The notes below the pieces were generated by a model, which was given only the letters and a program-made list of their open reading frames with translations, made no database searches and was not told where the DNA came from. Position numbers and translations under genes: made by a program. 64,000 nucleotides of DNA from Acidobacteriota bacterium (lineage in GTDB: Bacteria; Acidobacteriota; Blastocatellia; Pyrinomonadales; Pyrinomonadaceae): NCBI GenBank assembly GCA_016700175.1, contig CP065003.1, positions 2,490,001 through 2,554,000 of the forward strand, given 5' to 3'. Of the stretch, positions 15,343-24,772 are shown one piece after another. Positions within the stretch are counted from its first letter, which is position 1. Each line of letters opens with the position of its first letter.

Positions 15343-18300
15343 CTAGAAGCTGAACTTCGCCCCGAACTGGAACTGCCTCGGATCGAACGCGGCCGTCGGA
15401 CGGCTGAAGTATCGCCCTCCGCTGTCGCGCTGTCCGAATTCGTTCACATCGTTGAAGAACGGCGAAGCCGATGCCTCGTTGAAGCGATTGAACAGATTGA
15501 AGCCTTCCGCGATCAGGTCGATCCTGAACCGTTCGCCGAACCTGAAGGCCCTGGATATCCTCAGGTCGAACGATGCGAAGGAATGCGTGATCCCGCGGTT
15601 CCTGCCCAGGTTTCCCGTAGAGAACGCCGGAGGCGTGACCAGCGTCCCGTCTGAAAGAACATTCGGCCTGTCCGTTTGTGAAGACTGGTCATTGTTCGTG
15701 TCGGTGTTCGTGATGATGTTGAACGGTCGTCCGGACGAGATCTCGATGATCGGAGCCACCGTGAAATTGGCGAAGATCCTCCTCCACGTGGAATCGGACG
15801 AGTTCCAGTCAGCGGGCGACGACAGAAGGCCGCTGAAAACGAACCGGTGCCGCTGGTCGAACAGCGAATCGGCACGCTCGAGGTCGAACCTGTTGACGTC
15901 CTGCGGAAGCAGGAGCGTCTGAAGGTCAGACGAATCGTCGATGGCATGAGCCCACGTATACGAAGCGAGGAACGTAATGTTATTAGCGAAACGCCGTTTC
16001 AATTCCACGTTCAACGCGTTGTAGCTTGAGTTTCCGTCCGACACCTGAGCGTTCACTGCACCGAACGGCGAGAGCACGCCGGGCGTCCTCAGCGAATTGG
16101 TCGCGATCAGCGCTCCGTCCAGTACGGCGGGCGTCACAGCACCTCCCGAAAGTGCTTGCGCAAGGAAGTAGTTCGGGGCGTTCGGACGGAAGAAGTTCGC
16201 AACCGCCGGAGCGATGAACGACAATCCCGTGCTGTTGTTGATTGCGATGATCCCGGGAATGATGACCGTGTATTGCGCGCTGTTCGTGGTCGGAACAGAG
16301 AACGCGACCGCCTCGGTCGTGTTAACCGGATCGCGTCCCGCAAACCTGCGGAAGTTCTCGATCTGAAGAGCCGTGTTCGGCGTGTTCAGATCGGTCGGAT
16401 GCGGAAGATGCCTCGCGCCAACGTGAATGTATTGGACGGTCAGCGCCATATCTTCGGTCAGACGGCGTTCGAACGCCAGGTTAGCCTGAAATGCTGACGC
16501 GTACTGGAAGTCTTTCGAGATCGGAAGCGAGAACGGAAGCACGGCGCCGAACCCTGTATAAAACTGGTCGTCGAACCTCTGCCTTCCGAACTGATACACC
16601 GCCGTAGGGGCAACGCCCGGCGTGAACGTGCCCGGAGGAAGCGCTCCGCAGACAGGCGTCAATGGAGCTCCCGGAACGCAAACCGTGCCCTGGAAGACCT
16701 GCGCAGCATTGAGAAGCGACGTCGGGCTCGGGCTGCCTGCCGTCAGTACCGACTGTTGCTGCTGTGCGGCGTCGGCGATGTCGGAGTTGAACGCGACCGC
16801 GAGAAGCGGATGGTCAAAGAAGATCCCCGCCGCGCCGCGGACGACGTTCTTGCCGTCGCTGTTGATGTCCCACGCGAATCCGAGTCTCGGGGCCCAGTTG
16901 TTTAAGTCCCTGGGGATTCCCTGCTGGACATTGACGGCGTCCTGAGCCGCCAGAATGTCGGATGCCGAAAGGCTGATACCGGAAAGCGGATCGGAGATAC
17001 CGACCGGCGCGATCGTTTCCGTCAGCTCGACGTCATACCGGATACCGTAGTTAAACGTAAGGTTCGGCCTGATCCTCCAGCTGTCCTGGGCGAAGAACGC
17101 CAAAGGGGTGTTCTTGATCTCGGACACCGGATTGCCGAATCCCTGGATGTATGTGGAGGGGAATCCAAGTCCGTAGGCCTGGACGGGAGTCATGTTTGGA
17201 ACCTCGGTACAGGTCGGGGAGGTCCCGGGAATACATCCAGCGCCGGTCGTCAGTTCGATGCCCTCGGGAAACGTCAGCCTGGTCGGGCCGAAGTTGAATA
17301 GCCCGGCGAAGTTCAGTTCGAACACCGCCGAAGGAATTCTCACGATGTTGAAATCGCCGCCGAACTTGAAGATGTGGTCACCGAAGACCCAGTTCACATT
17401 GTCGGCGAACTGGTAGCGGTTCTCGGTCCTGTCCACGGGCGAGAAAAGCTCGCGGCCGATGAACGCCGCGCCCGAAATGTTGAACGCGACAGCGTCGCCG
17501 GTCTGGGACCTGAAAGTCGTGTCGCGCCTTCCGTACGAGAACTTGAACTCATTCGCCCAGTTCGCAGACAGCACAGAATTAAGTCCCGCCGAGAACGAAT
17601 AGTCGGTGAGGTCCTGGATGCCGGTCCTCGAGAAGTCATTCTGGCCGAGCGACTGGTTCTGCGATTCGACCTGAATGCCCGTCACGTCGTTGGTGTTGTA
17701 CCCGAACCGCATAGTGAGCTGGTGATCTGGGTTGATCGAATGGTCTCCGCGGATCGAAAAGTAGTTCGTGTTCTCCGTTACCGGGAATATCGCGCGAAGA
17801 TCGTTCAGCGGGCGGAACGCAATGAAATCGCCGGTCGCGCCGGTCGTGCTCGAAGGTACCGGAGCGCCCGAAAGGAAGAATCTCGGTCCGACCACCTGTC
17901 CCGCAGGGATAGCACCACCCGCGCTGATCAGCGGATTCGAACCTGTCAGTGCGGTGCTGGTTCCGCTCGAAGCAAGATAAAGATACTGAACCGCGGTGTT
18001 TATGAACCCGGCGTTACCGGTCCCGATCAGTGTCTGGGCGAATGCGAGCTGCTCCGCCGTAAGTCCGTTGAACGTTTGTGTGAATGGAAGGATCGGCGCC
18101 CCGAGCGTGATCGACTGCGTAAGGCCGCGGTCAACATCGCTGGTGAAGAACCCGGATTCGTCGCGGTCGCGCCTTTCGTAAGAGGCAAAAAAGAAGGTTC
18201 TGTCCTTGACGATCGGCCCTCCGAGCGTTGCGCCCCACTGCGTCCGCCGGAAATCCGGATCGTCGACCGGCGCGAACGGGTTGCGCGCCTGGATGCTCTT

Positions 18301-19107
18301 GTCGCGGATAAATCCGAAGACGTTGCCGTTGAACTCGTTCGTTCCGCGTTTCGTCACCACGTTGACGATGCCGCCGGTCGCGCGCCCGAACTCCGGAGCG
18401 TACGAGTTCGTCGCCACCTGATATTCCTGGACCGCTTCCTGAGAGACCGTCGTGCGGGCGGCGTTCACGGAATTGTCAGTAAAATCGGCTCCGTCCACCT
18501 GGACCAGCGTGGAACGTCCGCGCTGACCGCCCACGTTCAAACCGGACGTTGGCGCGGGGCCGATCGGGCGCCCGTTGTCGCGACCGATCGTGGAGATCGT
18601 CAGGGCAAATCCTGTAGCGGATCGTTCGTTGATCGGCAGGTTCTCGATCCTCTGCTGTTCGATCGTGTTTGCCACAGTCGAACTGGTCGTTTCGATCAGC
18701 TGGACCTCTCCGATACCCACGTTAACGACGACTTCCTGATCGCCCACCTCGAGGGGGATCCGGAGCTCGTACCGCTGACCGACCGTGAGGCGGACATCCG
18801 CGATCACGGCCCTCTTGAAGGTAGCGGCTTCGGCTGACACCTCGTACAGGCCGGGTTGGAGCCCGATAAACTGATACGCCCCTTCGTCATTTGCTGTAAC
18901 GGTTCGCGAAAATCCCGTCGCCGCGTTTCTTACCGTAACGGTCGCCCCGGGAACTACCGCCCCTGTAGGATCGACGACCGAGCCGGCGAGGTCCGCGGTA
19001 CTGGCCTGGACCTGAGCGAATGCCGCGGCCGATGCGAGCACTAGCATAGCCGCGATCCCTGCGAGCCTTGAAACGAATGCAGATCTTGCCTCAAAAAACG
19101 ATTTCAT
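15343..19107 (-). CDS. Oar-like TonB-dependent receptor with N-terminal carboxypeptidase-regulatory domain
   Basis: The 1254-residue outer membrane protein has a signal peptide (cleavage probably after AAAFAQ), then an Ig-like carboxypeptidase-regulatory domain (STADLAGSVVDPTGAVVPGATV, LQPGLYEVSAEA, about residues 36-115). A plug domain follows (LNVGGQRGRSTLVQVDGADF; GRATGGIVNVVTKRGTNEFNG) and a long barrel ends in FQFGAKFSF, with terminal aromatic Phe as needed for BAM insertion. This Oar-type architecture is expanded in Acidobacteria, where substrates are mostly unknown. The start has AGGAG eight bases upstream and a good promoter at 19267-19295. A SusD partner is absent, so this is not a Bacteroidetes-type SusCD pair. 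Confidence 0.93.
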   Translation of the reverse strand: MKSFFEARSAFVSRLAGIAAMLVLASAAAFAQVQASTADLAGSVVDPTGAVVPGATVTVRNAATGFSRTVTANDEGAYQFIGLQPGLYEVSAEAATFKRAVIADVRLTVGQRYELRIPLEVGDQEVVVNVGIGEVQLIETTSSTVANTIEQQRIENLPINERSATGFALTISTIGRDNGRPIGPAPTSGLNVGGQRGRSTLVQVDGADFTDNSVNAARTTVSQEAVQEYQVATNSYAPEFGRATGGIVNVVTKRGTNEFNGNVFGFIRDKSIQARNPFAPVDDPDFRRTQWGATLGGPIVKDRTFFFASYERRDRDESGFFTSDVDRGLTQSITLGAPILPFTQTFNGLTAEQLAFAQTLIGTGNAGFINTAVQYLYLASSGTSTALTGSNPLISAGGAIPAGQVVGPRFFLSGAPVPSSTTGATGDFIAFRPLNDLRAIFPVTENTNYFSIRGDHSINPDHQLTMRFGYNTNDVTGIQVESQNQSLGQNDFSRTGIQDLTDYSFSAGLNSVLSANWANEFKFSYGRRDTTFRSQTGDAVAFNISGAAFIGRELFSPVDRTENRYQFADNVNWVFGDHIFKFGGDFNIVRIPSAVFELNFAGLFNFGPTRLTFPEGIELTTGAGCIPGTSPTCTEVPNMTPVQAYGLGFPSTYIQGFGNPVSEIKNTPLAFFAQDSWRIRPNLTFNYGIRYDVELTETIAPVGISDPLSGISLSASDILAAQDAVNVQQGIPRDLNNWAPRLGFAWDINSDGKNVVRGAAGIFFDHPLLAVAFNSDIADAAQQQQSVLTAGSPSPTSLLNAAQVFQGTVCVPGAPLTPVCGALPPGTFTPGVAPTAVYQFGRQRFDDQFYTGFGAVLPFSLPISKDFQYASAFQANLAFERRLTEDMALTVQYIHVGARHLPHPTDLNTPNTALQIENFRRFAGRDPVNTTEAVAFSVPTTNSAQYTVIIPGIIAINNSTGLSFIAPAVANFFRPNAPNYFLAQALSGGAVTPAVLDGALIATNSLRTPGVLSPFGAVNAQVSDGNSSYNALNVELKRRFANNITFLASYTWAHAIDDSSDLQTLLLPQDVNRFDLERADSLFDQRHRFVFSGLLSSPADWNSSDSTWRRIFANFTVAPIIEISSGRPFNIITNTDTNNDQSSQTDRPNVLSDGTLVTPPAFSTGNLGRNRGITHSFASFDLRISRAFRFGERFRIDLIAEGFNLFNRFNEASASPFFNDVNEFGQRDSGGRYFSRPTAAFDPRQFQFGAKFSF

Positions 19108-19190
19108 TCTTGTGTCTCCTGACGTGATTCCGAATTCCGCCGCTCTTCGGCACCTGACGCCGTCGCAACGGACACGGCCGAGTTTCGAAT

Positions 19191-19206
19191 TACAAGTTCA
19201 CTTGTA
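19191..19206. promoter_or_regulatory. Perfect inverted repeat in the receptor leader
   Basis: TACAAGT-TC-ACTTGTA is a 7-bp perfect inverted repeat about 55-70 bases downstream of the predicted transcription start and 84 bases upstream of the receptor start codon. It could be an operator for a dimeric regulator or a small RNA hairpin. No similar copy is seen elsewhere in the window. Confidence 0.45.
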
Positions 19207-19266
19207 CTGCAAGAGAAGTCCAGAAAGCTGAAGGCGGTAACGGATACTTCGATTTGATTGCCGAAA

Positions 19267-19295
19267 ATTCTAATGTTTCAACGGGTTAAAGGCAA
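19267..19295 (-). promoter_or_regulatory. Sigma-70-type promoter of the Oar receptor
   Basis: Minus strand: -35 TTGCCT (19295-19290), 17-bp spacer, -10 TAGAAT (19272-19267). It lies just after the FAD oxidoreductase stop and about 160 bp upstream of the receptor start codon. Confidence 0.6.
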
Positions 19296-19321
19296 GCATT
19301 TTGTAACTTTTTTGTCATGGA

Positions 19322-20512
19322 TTACGGACCAGCCACCTTCTCCGGGACGCCTTTCCGGGTCATCACCGCGATCATCCTGCGAAACCCGGAGCTGAAACCG
19401 GCAGCAGAAACCGCAGCGGAAGCCAGATGCGGATCGAATGCAAGACGGCGCATCACGGCGCACAATCGAAGCCGGCCTTTGAACCTTCGCCGGTGGGCAG
19501 ATGAATACCGTATCGCCGCAGTTTCCGCGCTATCGGACAGCAGTGTCTCGGCGAGAAGTTCGGTGCTTTCGAGCGCCATCAGCATCCCGCTTCCTGTGAA
19601 CGGATCGATGAACGCCCCCGCGTCGCCGACCGCAAAGAGGTTCGGCGCCGGGTTGAGATCGCTGGGACCGAAACCCTCAACTGCGACGGCAAGCCACTCC
19701 ATCTGCCTCTTCGCGGCGCCAAGCGTCTCCCGCGCCCTGGCGTTGCGGAATACTAGGTTTGAGAGGATCGAATCGGCGTCTCCTCCGCACTCCCGTGCTG
19801 CTTTCGAAGAGACGAGAAAGCAGTGGTTTGCGCGACCGCCTTCCACAAAGCTGAGGCCTCCGTAGCCTCCCCGGAAGAAGTAGATCTCGCAGCGTCCCGG
19901 CTGCATACCGACATCCGAAAAGTGAGCCTTGAACCCTACCAGCGAAGGCGGCCGCCGCCTTTTCTTCGATCTGTCCGCCGAAGCATATTTCGCAAGGACC
20001 CTCTGCCTGCCTGTTGCGTCCACAAAGATCGAGCCTTCTACTGTCTCGCGGCGGCCGTCTTCGAACCGAACCTCGACCGCCGCGACGCGTCCGCCTTCCA
20101 GATGCGCACCGCAGACCGATGCTCCTTCGATCACTGCGGCTCCGGCGTGTCTCGCGGCCTCCAGAAGCCTGTGATCCATCTCCGCGCGGCTCAGGCCAAG
20201 GGCGGCGCCTCCCGATCCATGGAACCATTCGCTCCGCACCACGGCGCTATTGCCGTTCAATGCGTAGAAGACAGTTTCGCGTATCGGGTCACCGCCTGCC
20301 GCTCCGATCGAGCTGAGGACGCCGAGTTCGCTGAAGTGCGCAAGGCACTCAGGCGAGATGAACTCGCCGCACAGCTTGTGCCTTGGAAACCGGGACCTTT
20401 CGATCACACAAACTTCCCTGCCCGCCGTCGCGAGCCGGATCGCGAGGCTCGAACCGGCGGGACCCGCGCCCGCTACGATCACCTTTCCGGAACCGCTTTG
20501 CGTCGTTCTCAT
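19322..20512 (-). CDS. FAD-dependent oxidoreductase, geranylgeranyl-reductase-like
   Basis: The 396-residue protein has the FAD-binding Rossmann motif VIVAGAGPAGSSLAIRLATAG at about residues 11-31, then ERSRFPRHKLCGEFISPE, a pattern of the geranylgeranyl reductase/halogenase-like flavoprotein group. DATGRQ is at about 170 and the second FAD motif GDAGAFIDPFTGSGM at about 297-311. No lysine-rich tryptophan-halogenase motif (GxWxWxIP) is seen, so halogenase is unlikely. It could reduce isoprenoid chains or hydroxylate an aromatic substrate. It is divergent from the MBL hydrolase gene with 90 bp between them and upstream of the Oar receptor. The flavoprotein family is clear; the substrate is unknown. 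Confidence 0.82.
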   Translation of the reverse strand: MRTTQSGSGKVIVAGAGPAGSSLAIRLATAGREVCVIERSRFPRHKLCGEFISPECLAHFSELGVLSSIGAAGGDPIRETVFYALNGNSAVVRSEWFHGSGGAALGLSRAEMDHRLLEAARHAGAAVIEGASVCGAHLEGGRVAAVEVRFEDGRRETVEGSIFVDATGRQRVLAKYASADRSKKRRRPPSLVGFKAHFSDVGMQPGRCEIYFFRGGYGGLSFVEGGRANHCFLVSSKAARECGGDADSILSNLVFRNARARETLGAAKRQMEWLAVAVEGFGPSDLNPAPNLFAVGDAGAFIDPFTGSGMLMALESTELLAETLLSDSAETAAIRYSSAHRRRFKGRLRLCAVMRRLAFDPHLASAAVSAAGFSSGFRRMIAVMTRKGVPEKVAGP

Positions 20513-20602
20513 CGTGATCTCAATCTATCAGTGCGTGCCTCGATTTGCACATTTTGTTTTGCATTCCAGTCGTGTTATTCGTGTACTTCTCCCGCAGCCG
20601 AC

Positions 20603-21559
20603 ATGAAGATATTACCCATTTCCATTCCGACGCCGTTCTACGTCGGCGACGTAAATGTCTATCTTGTCAGGGAAGACCCTCTGACGCTGATCGACGTCGG
20701 CCCGAAGACCGCCGAAGCTGCCGACGCGCTGCGCAGCGGGCTTAGAAACGAGGGCGTCGAATTTGCCGACATCCGCAGGATACTTCTCACGCACGCTCAC
20801 GAAGACCACTGCGGGCTGGCCAGGAGCGTCCGCGACGAGGCCCGGAACGCGGAGATCCTTGTTCACGAATGGGAGACCGGCCATCTTTTCGGGAGGCTCG
20901 CCAGAGACTCGCACCGCAAACACATGGAAACGGCGGGAGTTCCGGCACATGTCTTCCGGGAGATGCGCTCCGTTTACGAGGAGATCAGCCTCCTGACAGA
21001 CTCGCTCGAAGACACGGACTACTCGGCTCTTGAGGACGGTCTCGAACTTGAATTCGGTACGGGCGTTCTGAAGGTCCTGCACACTCCCGGCCATACCCCG
21101 GGCTCCTGCTCGTTCGTTCGCGAGGCCGACCGCACGTTGATCTGCGGTGACTGCGTGCTGAAGCGGATCACTCCCAATCCGGTCGTAAGTCCGGATCCGA
21201 TCGACCCCGGTCGGCGGTTCAGGTCGCTTGCAGAATACCTTGTTAGCCTCGCGAGGATCAGGAGTTTTTCGCCGACGATCGTTTACGGCGGACACGGCGA
21301 GCCGATCTGGGATTTCGAAGAGATATTTCATCGGTACGTGAGGGCGATCGAAGAGCGGCAGAAGAAGGTCCTGAGTTTTGTATCCCCGCAGGGCGTGACC
21401 GCCTGGGAAGTCGCAAGGCGGTTGTTCCCGGAGGCTATTGGGCGGGATGTGCACAGGTTCCTTGCCGTGTCGGAGGCAATAGCGCATCTGGACTACGCGG
21501 TGTCGGAAGGAAAGATCGGGGTTGAGACAGGCGACGGGGTCGAGTTCTACAGGAAGTAG
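20603..21559 (+). CDS. MBL-fold metallo-hydrolase (LACTB2/glyoxalase II-like)
   Basis: The 318-residue protein has the dinuclear metal motif HAHEDH at residues 64-69, the second block HTPGHTPGSCSF, and CGDCV and YGGHGEP for the remaining ligands. A C-terminal part (about 235-318; VTAWEVARRLFPEAIG, HLDYAVSEGKI) looks like the winged-helix tail of LACTB2-type hydrolases. The start at 20603 (MKILPISIPTPFYVGDVNVY) is where the MBL fold begins; the frame is open far upstream only because it runs antisense to the FAD gene. Substrate unknown; thioesters, lactones or RNA are all known for relatives. Confidence 0.86.
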   Translation: MKILPISIPTPFYVGDVNVYLVREDPLTLIDVGPKTAEAADALRSGLRNEGVEFADIRRILLTHAHEDHCGLARSVRDEARNAEILVHEWETGHLFGRLARDSHRKHMETAGVPAHVFREMRSVYEEISLLTDSLEDTDYSALEDGLELEFGTGVLKVLHTPGHTPGSCSFVREADRTLICGDCVLKRITPNPVVSPDPIDPGRRFRSLAEYLVSLARIRSFSPTIVYGGHGEPIWDFEEIFHRYVRAIEERQKKVLSFVSPQGVTAWEVARRLFPEAIGRDVHRFLAVSEAIAHLDYAVSEGKIGVETGDGVEFYRK

Positions 21560-21630
21560 CAGTGGCGGTGGTCTCCAGTGAAAGGAAGAATTCTCCGGTT
21601 CAGTTTTCCTTCGGGAAGCTCCAAGGGGAA

Positions 21631-22330
21631 GAGTTAACCACAGAGGTCGCGGAGGTTCACACGTAGGACACGGAGTTCTTCCCTTTGCGTAGAACTTGGT
21701 GTTCTTTGCGGCTGGTTCAAGATCACGAACTGAGCGCTTATGCTGGAGATTCAACCGCAAAGGGCGCAGAGGTTTTCGCGAAGGTCGCAAAGGGAAGGAG
21801 TCGCTCATACCTCTTTGTCCTCCGTGCCCTTTGTGGTTTGTTTTTGATTGGCGAAGTGGATGCTTTCGAAGAATTAACCACAGAGGTCGCAGAGGTTTAC
21901 ACAGAGGACACAGTGGGGTTCTTAGCGTTCTTTGCGGTTAGTTCAAGAACAAGAACTGAGCACTCTTGCGGAAAGTTTTACCGCAAAGAACGCAGAGGTT
22001 TTCGCCAAGGTCGCAAAGGGAAGGAGTCGCTCATACCTCTTTGTCCTCTGTGAAATCCTCTGTGCCCTTTGTGGATTGTTTTTGATGGGCGAGGTGGATG
22101 CTTTCGAAGAATTAACCACAGAGGTCACGGAGGTTTACACAGAGTTCACGGAGTTCTTCCCTTTGCGATCTTCGCGTAGAACCTGGCGACCTTTGCGGTT
22201 AGGTCCACGTCGAGAACTGAGAACTTTAGCGTAAGACTTCACTGCAAAGTGCGCAGTGGTCTTCGCGAAGGTCGCAAGAGTCTCTCAATGTACTTTGTGA
22301 AATCCTCTGTGTGCTCTGTGGTTCGTCTTT
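21631..22330. repeat. Tandem repeat, three units of about 240 bp (CCACAGAGGTC family)
   Basis: Units start at 21631, 21871 and 22109, each with TTAACCACAGAGGTC, followed by a second half with ACCGCAAAGGGCGCAGAGG-like sequence and TCTTTGCGG-like inverted motifs; the third unit is diverged and shorter. Within units, short blocks around CACAGAGG and CGCAAAGG recur about every 11-12 bases. The 812-bp gap between the MBL gene and selA holds no other recognisable feature. Open frames inside are repeat-derived and not credible genes. Confidence 0.85.
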
Positions 22331-22371
22331 CGTTCGAAAAGTGCCGAGAGGGAGTATCAAACGCAAACGCA

Positions 22372-23793
22372 CTACCGGAACGCCTCACAAACCGCGCTCT
22401 TCACGACCTCGAGCTCCGATACATCCACTGTCCTGAGATCCAGCACAACCGCGTCGTTCTCGATCCTCGCGATCACCGGCGGATCGAACCCGCGAAGCTT
22501 CTTCTCCAGCTCGTTCGCAGTAACCGAAGCATGCCTGACAGCGATCAGCTTTCCAGACGGATGAGATGCCGGAGCCGAGCCGCCTCCGACGACCGAGCTT
22601 CCGTCGATGACCGCAACGGACGCGTCCTCTATCCCGCCGAGCCTCTCCTTCAGCTCCGCCGCGACATCGGCCGCTCGCTTCGCAAGTTCTTCCCCGGTCA
22701 GCGCGAGCATCCTCAGCGCCGGCACATCCTCGAACATCGTCCCGCGCAGGAATGAAACAAGCGTCGATTCGAGCGCTGCATAGACGATCTTCGAAGGCCG
22801 GAAAGCGCGGTACAGAGGATGACGCCTGATCCTCGCGAGCACGTCCACCTTTCCGACGATGAATCCGGACTGGATCGAGCCCAAAAGCTTGTCGCCGCTG
22901 AACGTGACGACATCCGCTCCGGCGGCTATCGACTCGCGGATCAGAGGCTCGTCGTCCAGCCCAAGGCCCGACAGATCGACGAGCGCACCCGACCCCGCGT
23001 CCTCGTAAAGCAGAAGGCCTCTCGAATGCGCGAGTTCCGCCAACTCCCCGACCGATGGCGCCGAAGTGAAACCGACGATGCGGTAGTTCGAAGGATGGAC
23101 TTTCAGCAACAGCTTTGTCTCGCCGGAAACCGCCTTCTCGTAATCTTCGAGCTTCGTGCGATTCGTCGTACCGATCTCAACAAGCTTCGCGCCCGACCTT
23201 TCCATCACATCCGGGACCCGGAAATCGCCCCCGATCTCGACAAGTTCCCCGCGCGAGATCACCGCCTCACCGCCTTCGCACAGGCTCGTCAGAACGAGAA
23301 CGGCTGCCGCGGCGCAGTTGTTTACGATCAGCGCCTCTTCGGCTCCGGTCAGTTCCGCGGCGAGTTCCTCGGCTCGGCGGCCGCGCCTTCCGCGTTTCCC
23401 CGTTTCGAGGTCGTATTCAAGATCGCAGTAGCCCGAGGCCTCCGAGATCGCTTCGAGCACTTCCGCCGAAAGCGGGGCGCGGCCCAGGTTGGTGTGGATG
23501 ATCACTCCCGTAGCGTTCACGACTCGCCGGATGCCGCTGCTCCTTTCCGAACGCAGCTCTTCCGCCAGGCGGTTCTCCACGTTCTTGAGAAGGGAGTCAC
23601 GGTCCGTTCCGGAAACGGCCCCGTCCGAAAGCTCGCTTCGCAAGCCCTCTATGACCGAGCGCACACGGCGCGTAGTCCTCTCTCTGCCGTACTCGGCGGC
23701 GTAGGCTTCCGCGGTCCTGGTCTTCATCACCAGATCGACCGAGGGCAGGTCCCTCAATTCGATCTCATTCTCTTTCGATTCAGCGCTCTTCAT
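22372..23793 (-). CDS. selA: L-seryl-tRNA(Sec) selenium transferase SelA
   Basis: The 473-residue PLP enzyme converts Ser-tRNA(Sec) to Sec-tRNA(Sec) with selenophosphate. Signature blocks are RRVVNATGVIIHTNLGRAPLS (about residues 88-108), YCDLEYDLETGKRGRR, and TFSGDKLLGSIQSGFIVG with the PLP lysine at about 302. Length matches bacterial SelA (about 460-470). The cognate tRNA is in the same window at 58929-59027, so the Sec trait is supported by two independent genes. selB and selD are not adjacent. It is divergent from the 106-residue protein gene, and the 240-bp repeats lie directly downstream of its stop. Confidence 0.96.
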   Translation of the reverse strand: MKSAESKENEIELRDLPSVDLVMKTRTAEAYAAEYGRERTTRRVRSVIEGLRSELSDGAVSGTDRDSLLKNVENRLAEELRSERSSGIRRVVNATGVIIHTNLGRAPLSAEVLEAISEASGYCDLEYDLETGKRGRRGRRAEELAAELTGAEEALIVNNCAAAAVLVLTSLCEGGEAVISRGELVEIGGDFRVPDVMERSGAKLVEIGTTNRTKLEDYEKAVSGETKLLLKVHPSNYRIVGFTSAPSVGELAELAHSRGLLLYEDAGSGALVDLSGLGLDDEPLIRESIAAGADVVTFSGDKLLGSIQSGFIVGKVDVLARIRRHPLYRAFRPSKIVYAALESTLVSFLRGTMFEDVPALRMLALTGEELAKRAADVAAELKERLGGIEDASVAVIDGSSVVGGGSAPASHPSGKLIAVRHASVTANELEKKLRGFDPPVIARIENDAVVLDLRTVDVSELEVVKSAVCEAFR

Positions 23794-23896
23794 TTCGTCT
23801 CCGGTTCCATTCGCTTCGGGAATACGACGGCATTGGCAGTTTAATACAAGATGGGCGCGTTTCGCCCGATCCTTCCTTCAAAACCGTTTGTTCCCA

Positions 23897-24217
23897 ATGA
23901 CAATGCTTAGAAACTCACTTGACCGCCGATCCGAACAGAAGCTGGACAATCAGGCGTCGATCGAAGAACAGATCGACAGGCTTGAAGAGGATATTAGACG
24001 CCTCAAGATCGACTTCGACATTTATTTCAACGGCGGCACCAAGACCCCTCCGCACGCTGCACGCGCCAGCCTCGAGGCGAGGATCTCGAGACTCAATGGC
24101 GACAGGACGCTCTCGTACGGCAGCCGTTACAAGCTGAACACGATGATGTCGAAGTACAATTCATATCGCCATCTGTGGCGGCGCAGGCTGCGGGAAAAAG
24201 GAGACGAGATCTACTAA
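23897..24217 (+). CDS. Small conserved-looking hypothetical protein, coiled coil
   Basis: This 106-residue protein (from ATG 23897; ATG 23903 and TTG 23888 are alternatives) is unrecognised. It is charged and helical: EEQIDRLEEDIRRLKIDFD gives a short heptad pattern at about residues 22-42, followed by YFNGGTKTPPHAARASLEAR and a basic C-terminus (YRHLWRRRLREKGDEIY). No signal peptide or membrane helix. It has its own strong terminator shared with the convergent cold-shock gene, which supports it as a real gene. The tight helical/basic layout could suit a nucleic-acid or ribosome-associated role, but that is only a guess. Confidence 0.65.
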   Translation: MTMLRNSLDRRSEQKLDNQASIEEQIDRLEEDIRRLKIDFDIYFNGGTKTPPHAARASLEARISRLNGDRTLSYGSRYKLNTMMSKYNSYRHLWRRRLREKGDEIY

Positions 24218-24222
24218 ACTGA

Positions 24223-24252
24223 AAAAGGCGCCCGGAACTTGCGGCGCCTTTT
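24223..24252. terminator. Bidirectional rho-independent terminator
   Basis: AAAAGGCGCC (24223-24232) and GGCGCCTTTT (24243-24252) form a perfect 10-bp stem with a 10-nt loop. A/T flanks make it work in both directions, ending the 106-residue protein gene (plus) and the cold-shock gene (minus). Confidence 0.88.
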
Positions 24253-24280
24253 CCATTTTGCTTCTCAGAGATCCTGATTT

Positions 24281-24493
24281 TCAGACTTTGATCACATTTT
24301 CGGCCTGAGGGCCCTTCGGCCCGTTGGTCACCTCGAACTCGACTTCCTGGCCCTGTATAAGGGTTTTGTATCCGTCTCCCGTGATCGCACTGTAATGCAC
24401 GAAGATGTCCTGTTCGCCGGGCTGCTCTATAAACCCGTAGCCCTTGGCGTTGTTAAACCACTTAACAGTGCCTGTCGTCTTTGACATATCCAT
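24281..24493 (-). CDS. Cold-shock domain protein (CspA family)
   Basis: A 70-residue single-domain cold-shock protein with RNP1 (KGYGFIE) and RNP2 (DIFVHYSAI). VKWFNNAKGYGF and GPQAENV are standard. It binds single-stranded RNA/DNA and melts RNA structure. The start at 24493 has AGGAGG six bases upstream; MSKTTG two codons later would be the alternative. The leader is long (about 240-250 nt from the predicted promoter), as in cold-regulated csp genes, which suggests but does not prove cold control. Confidence 0.96.
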   Translation of the reverse strand: MDMSKTTGTVKWFNNAKGYGFIEQPGEQDIFVHYSAITGDGYKTLIQGQEVEFEVTNGPKGPQAENVIKV

Positions 24494-24742
24494 TCAGTTC
24501 CTCCTACCAACTTCAAGTAAAGATCCGGACCTTGTGACAGATCCAAAGAAAGTCGCGAGGCACAGTTCGGCCCCGACAACGAAGTACCCGCGCAACTCGC
24601 GGACTTGTGTCAACGGTCAGCCGCGCGCAGATGAAAGAGTTGTAGTCAACCTCATTGCTAAACTACAGCCAAATCTTAAACTGCAAGATTTTATAAGGGG
24701 GGTGCGTGTCTGTTGCGTTGTATTAGTGACAGATTGTCGCCG

Positions 24743-24772
24743 AATTTACATAAAGCCCGGACGGCTTGTCAA
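24743..24772 (-). promoter_or_regulatory. Promoter of the cold-shock gene
   Basis: Minus strand: -35 TTGACA (24772-24767), 18-bp spacer, -10 TAAATT (24748-24743). The rest of the 378-bp csp-kynA gap (24494-24871) is unusually AT-rich for this window and holds no credible gene; it would form the long csp 5' leader and the kynA upstream region. Confidence 0.55.

Noticed and set aside
17374..18837. 487-codon plus-strand frame
   Set aside because: It is antisense to the Oar receptor and Arg-rich, with no recognisable domain.
19322..20512. Flavin-dependent tryptophan halogenase
   Set aside because: The halogenase WxWxIP motif is missing; the fold fits geranylgeranyl-reductase-like oxidoreductases better.
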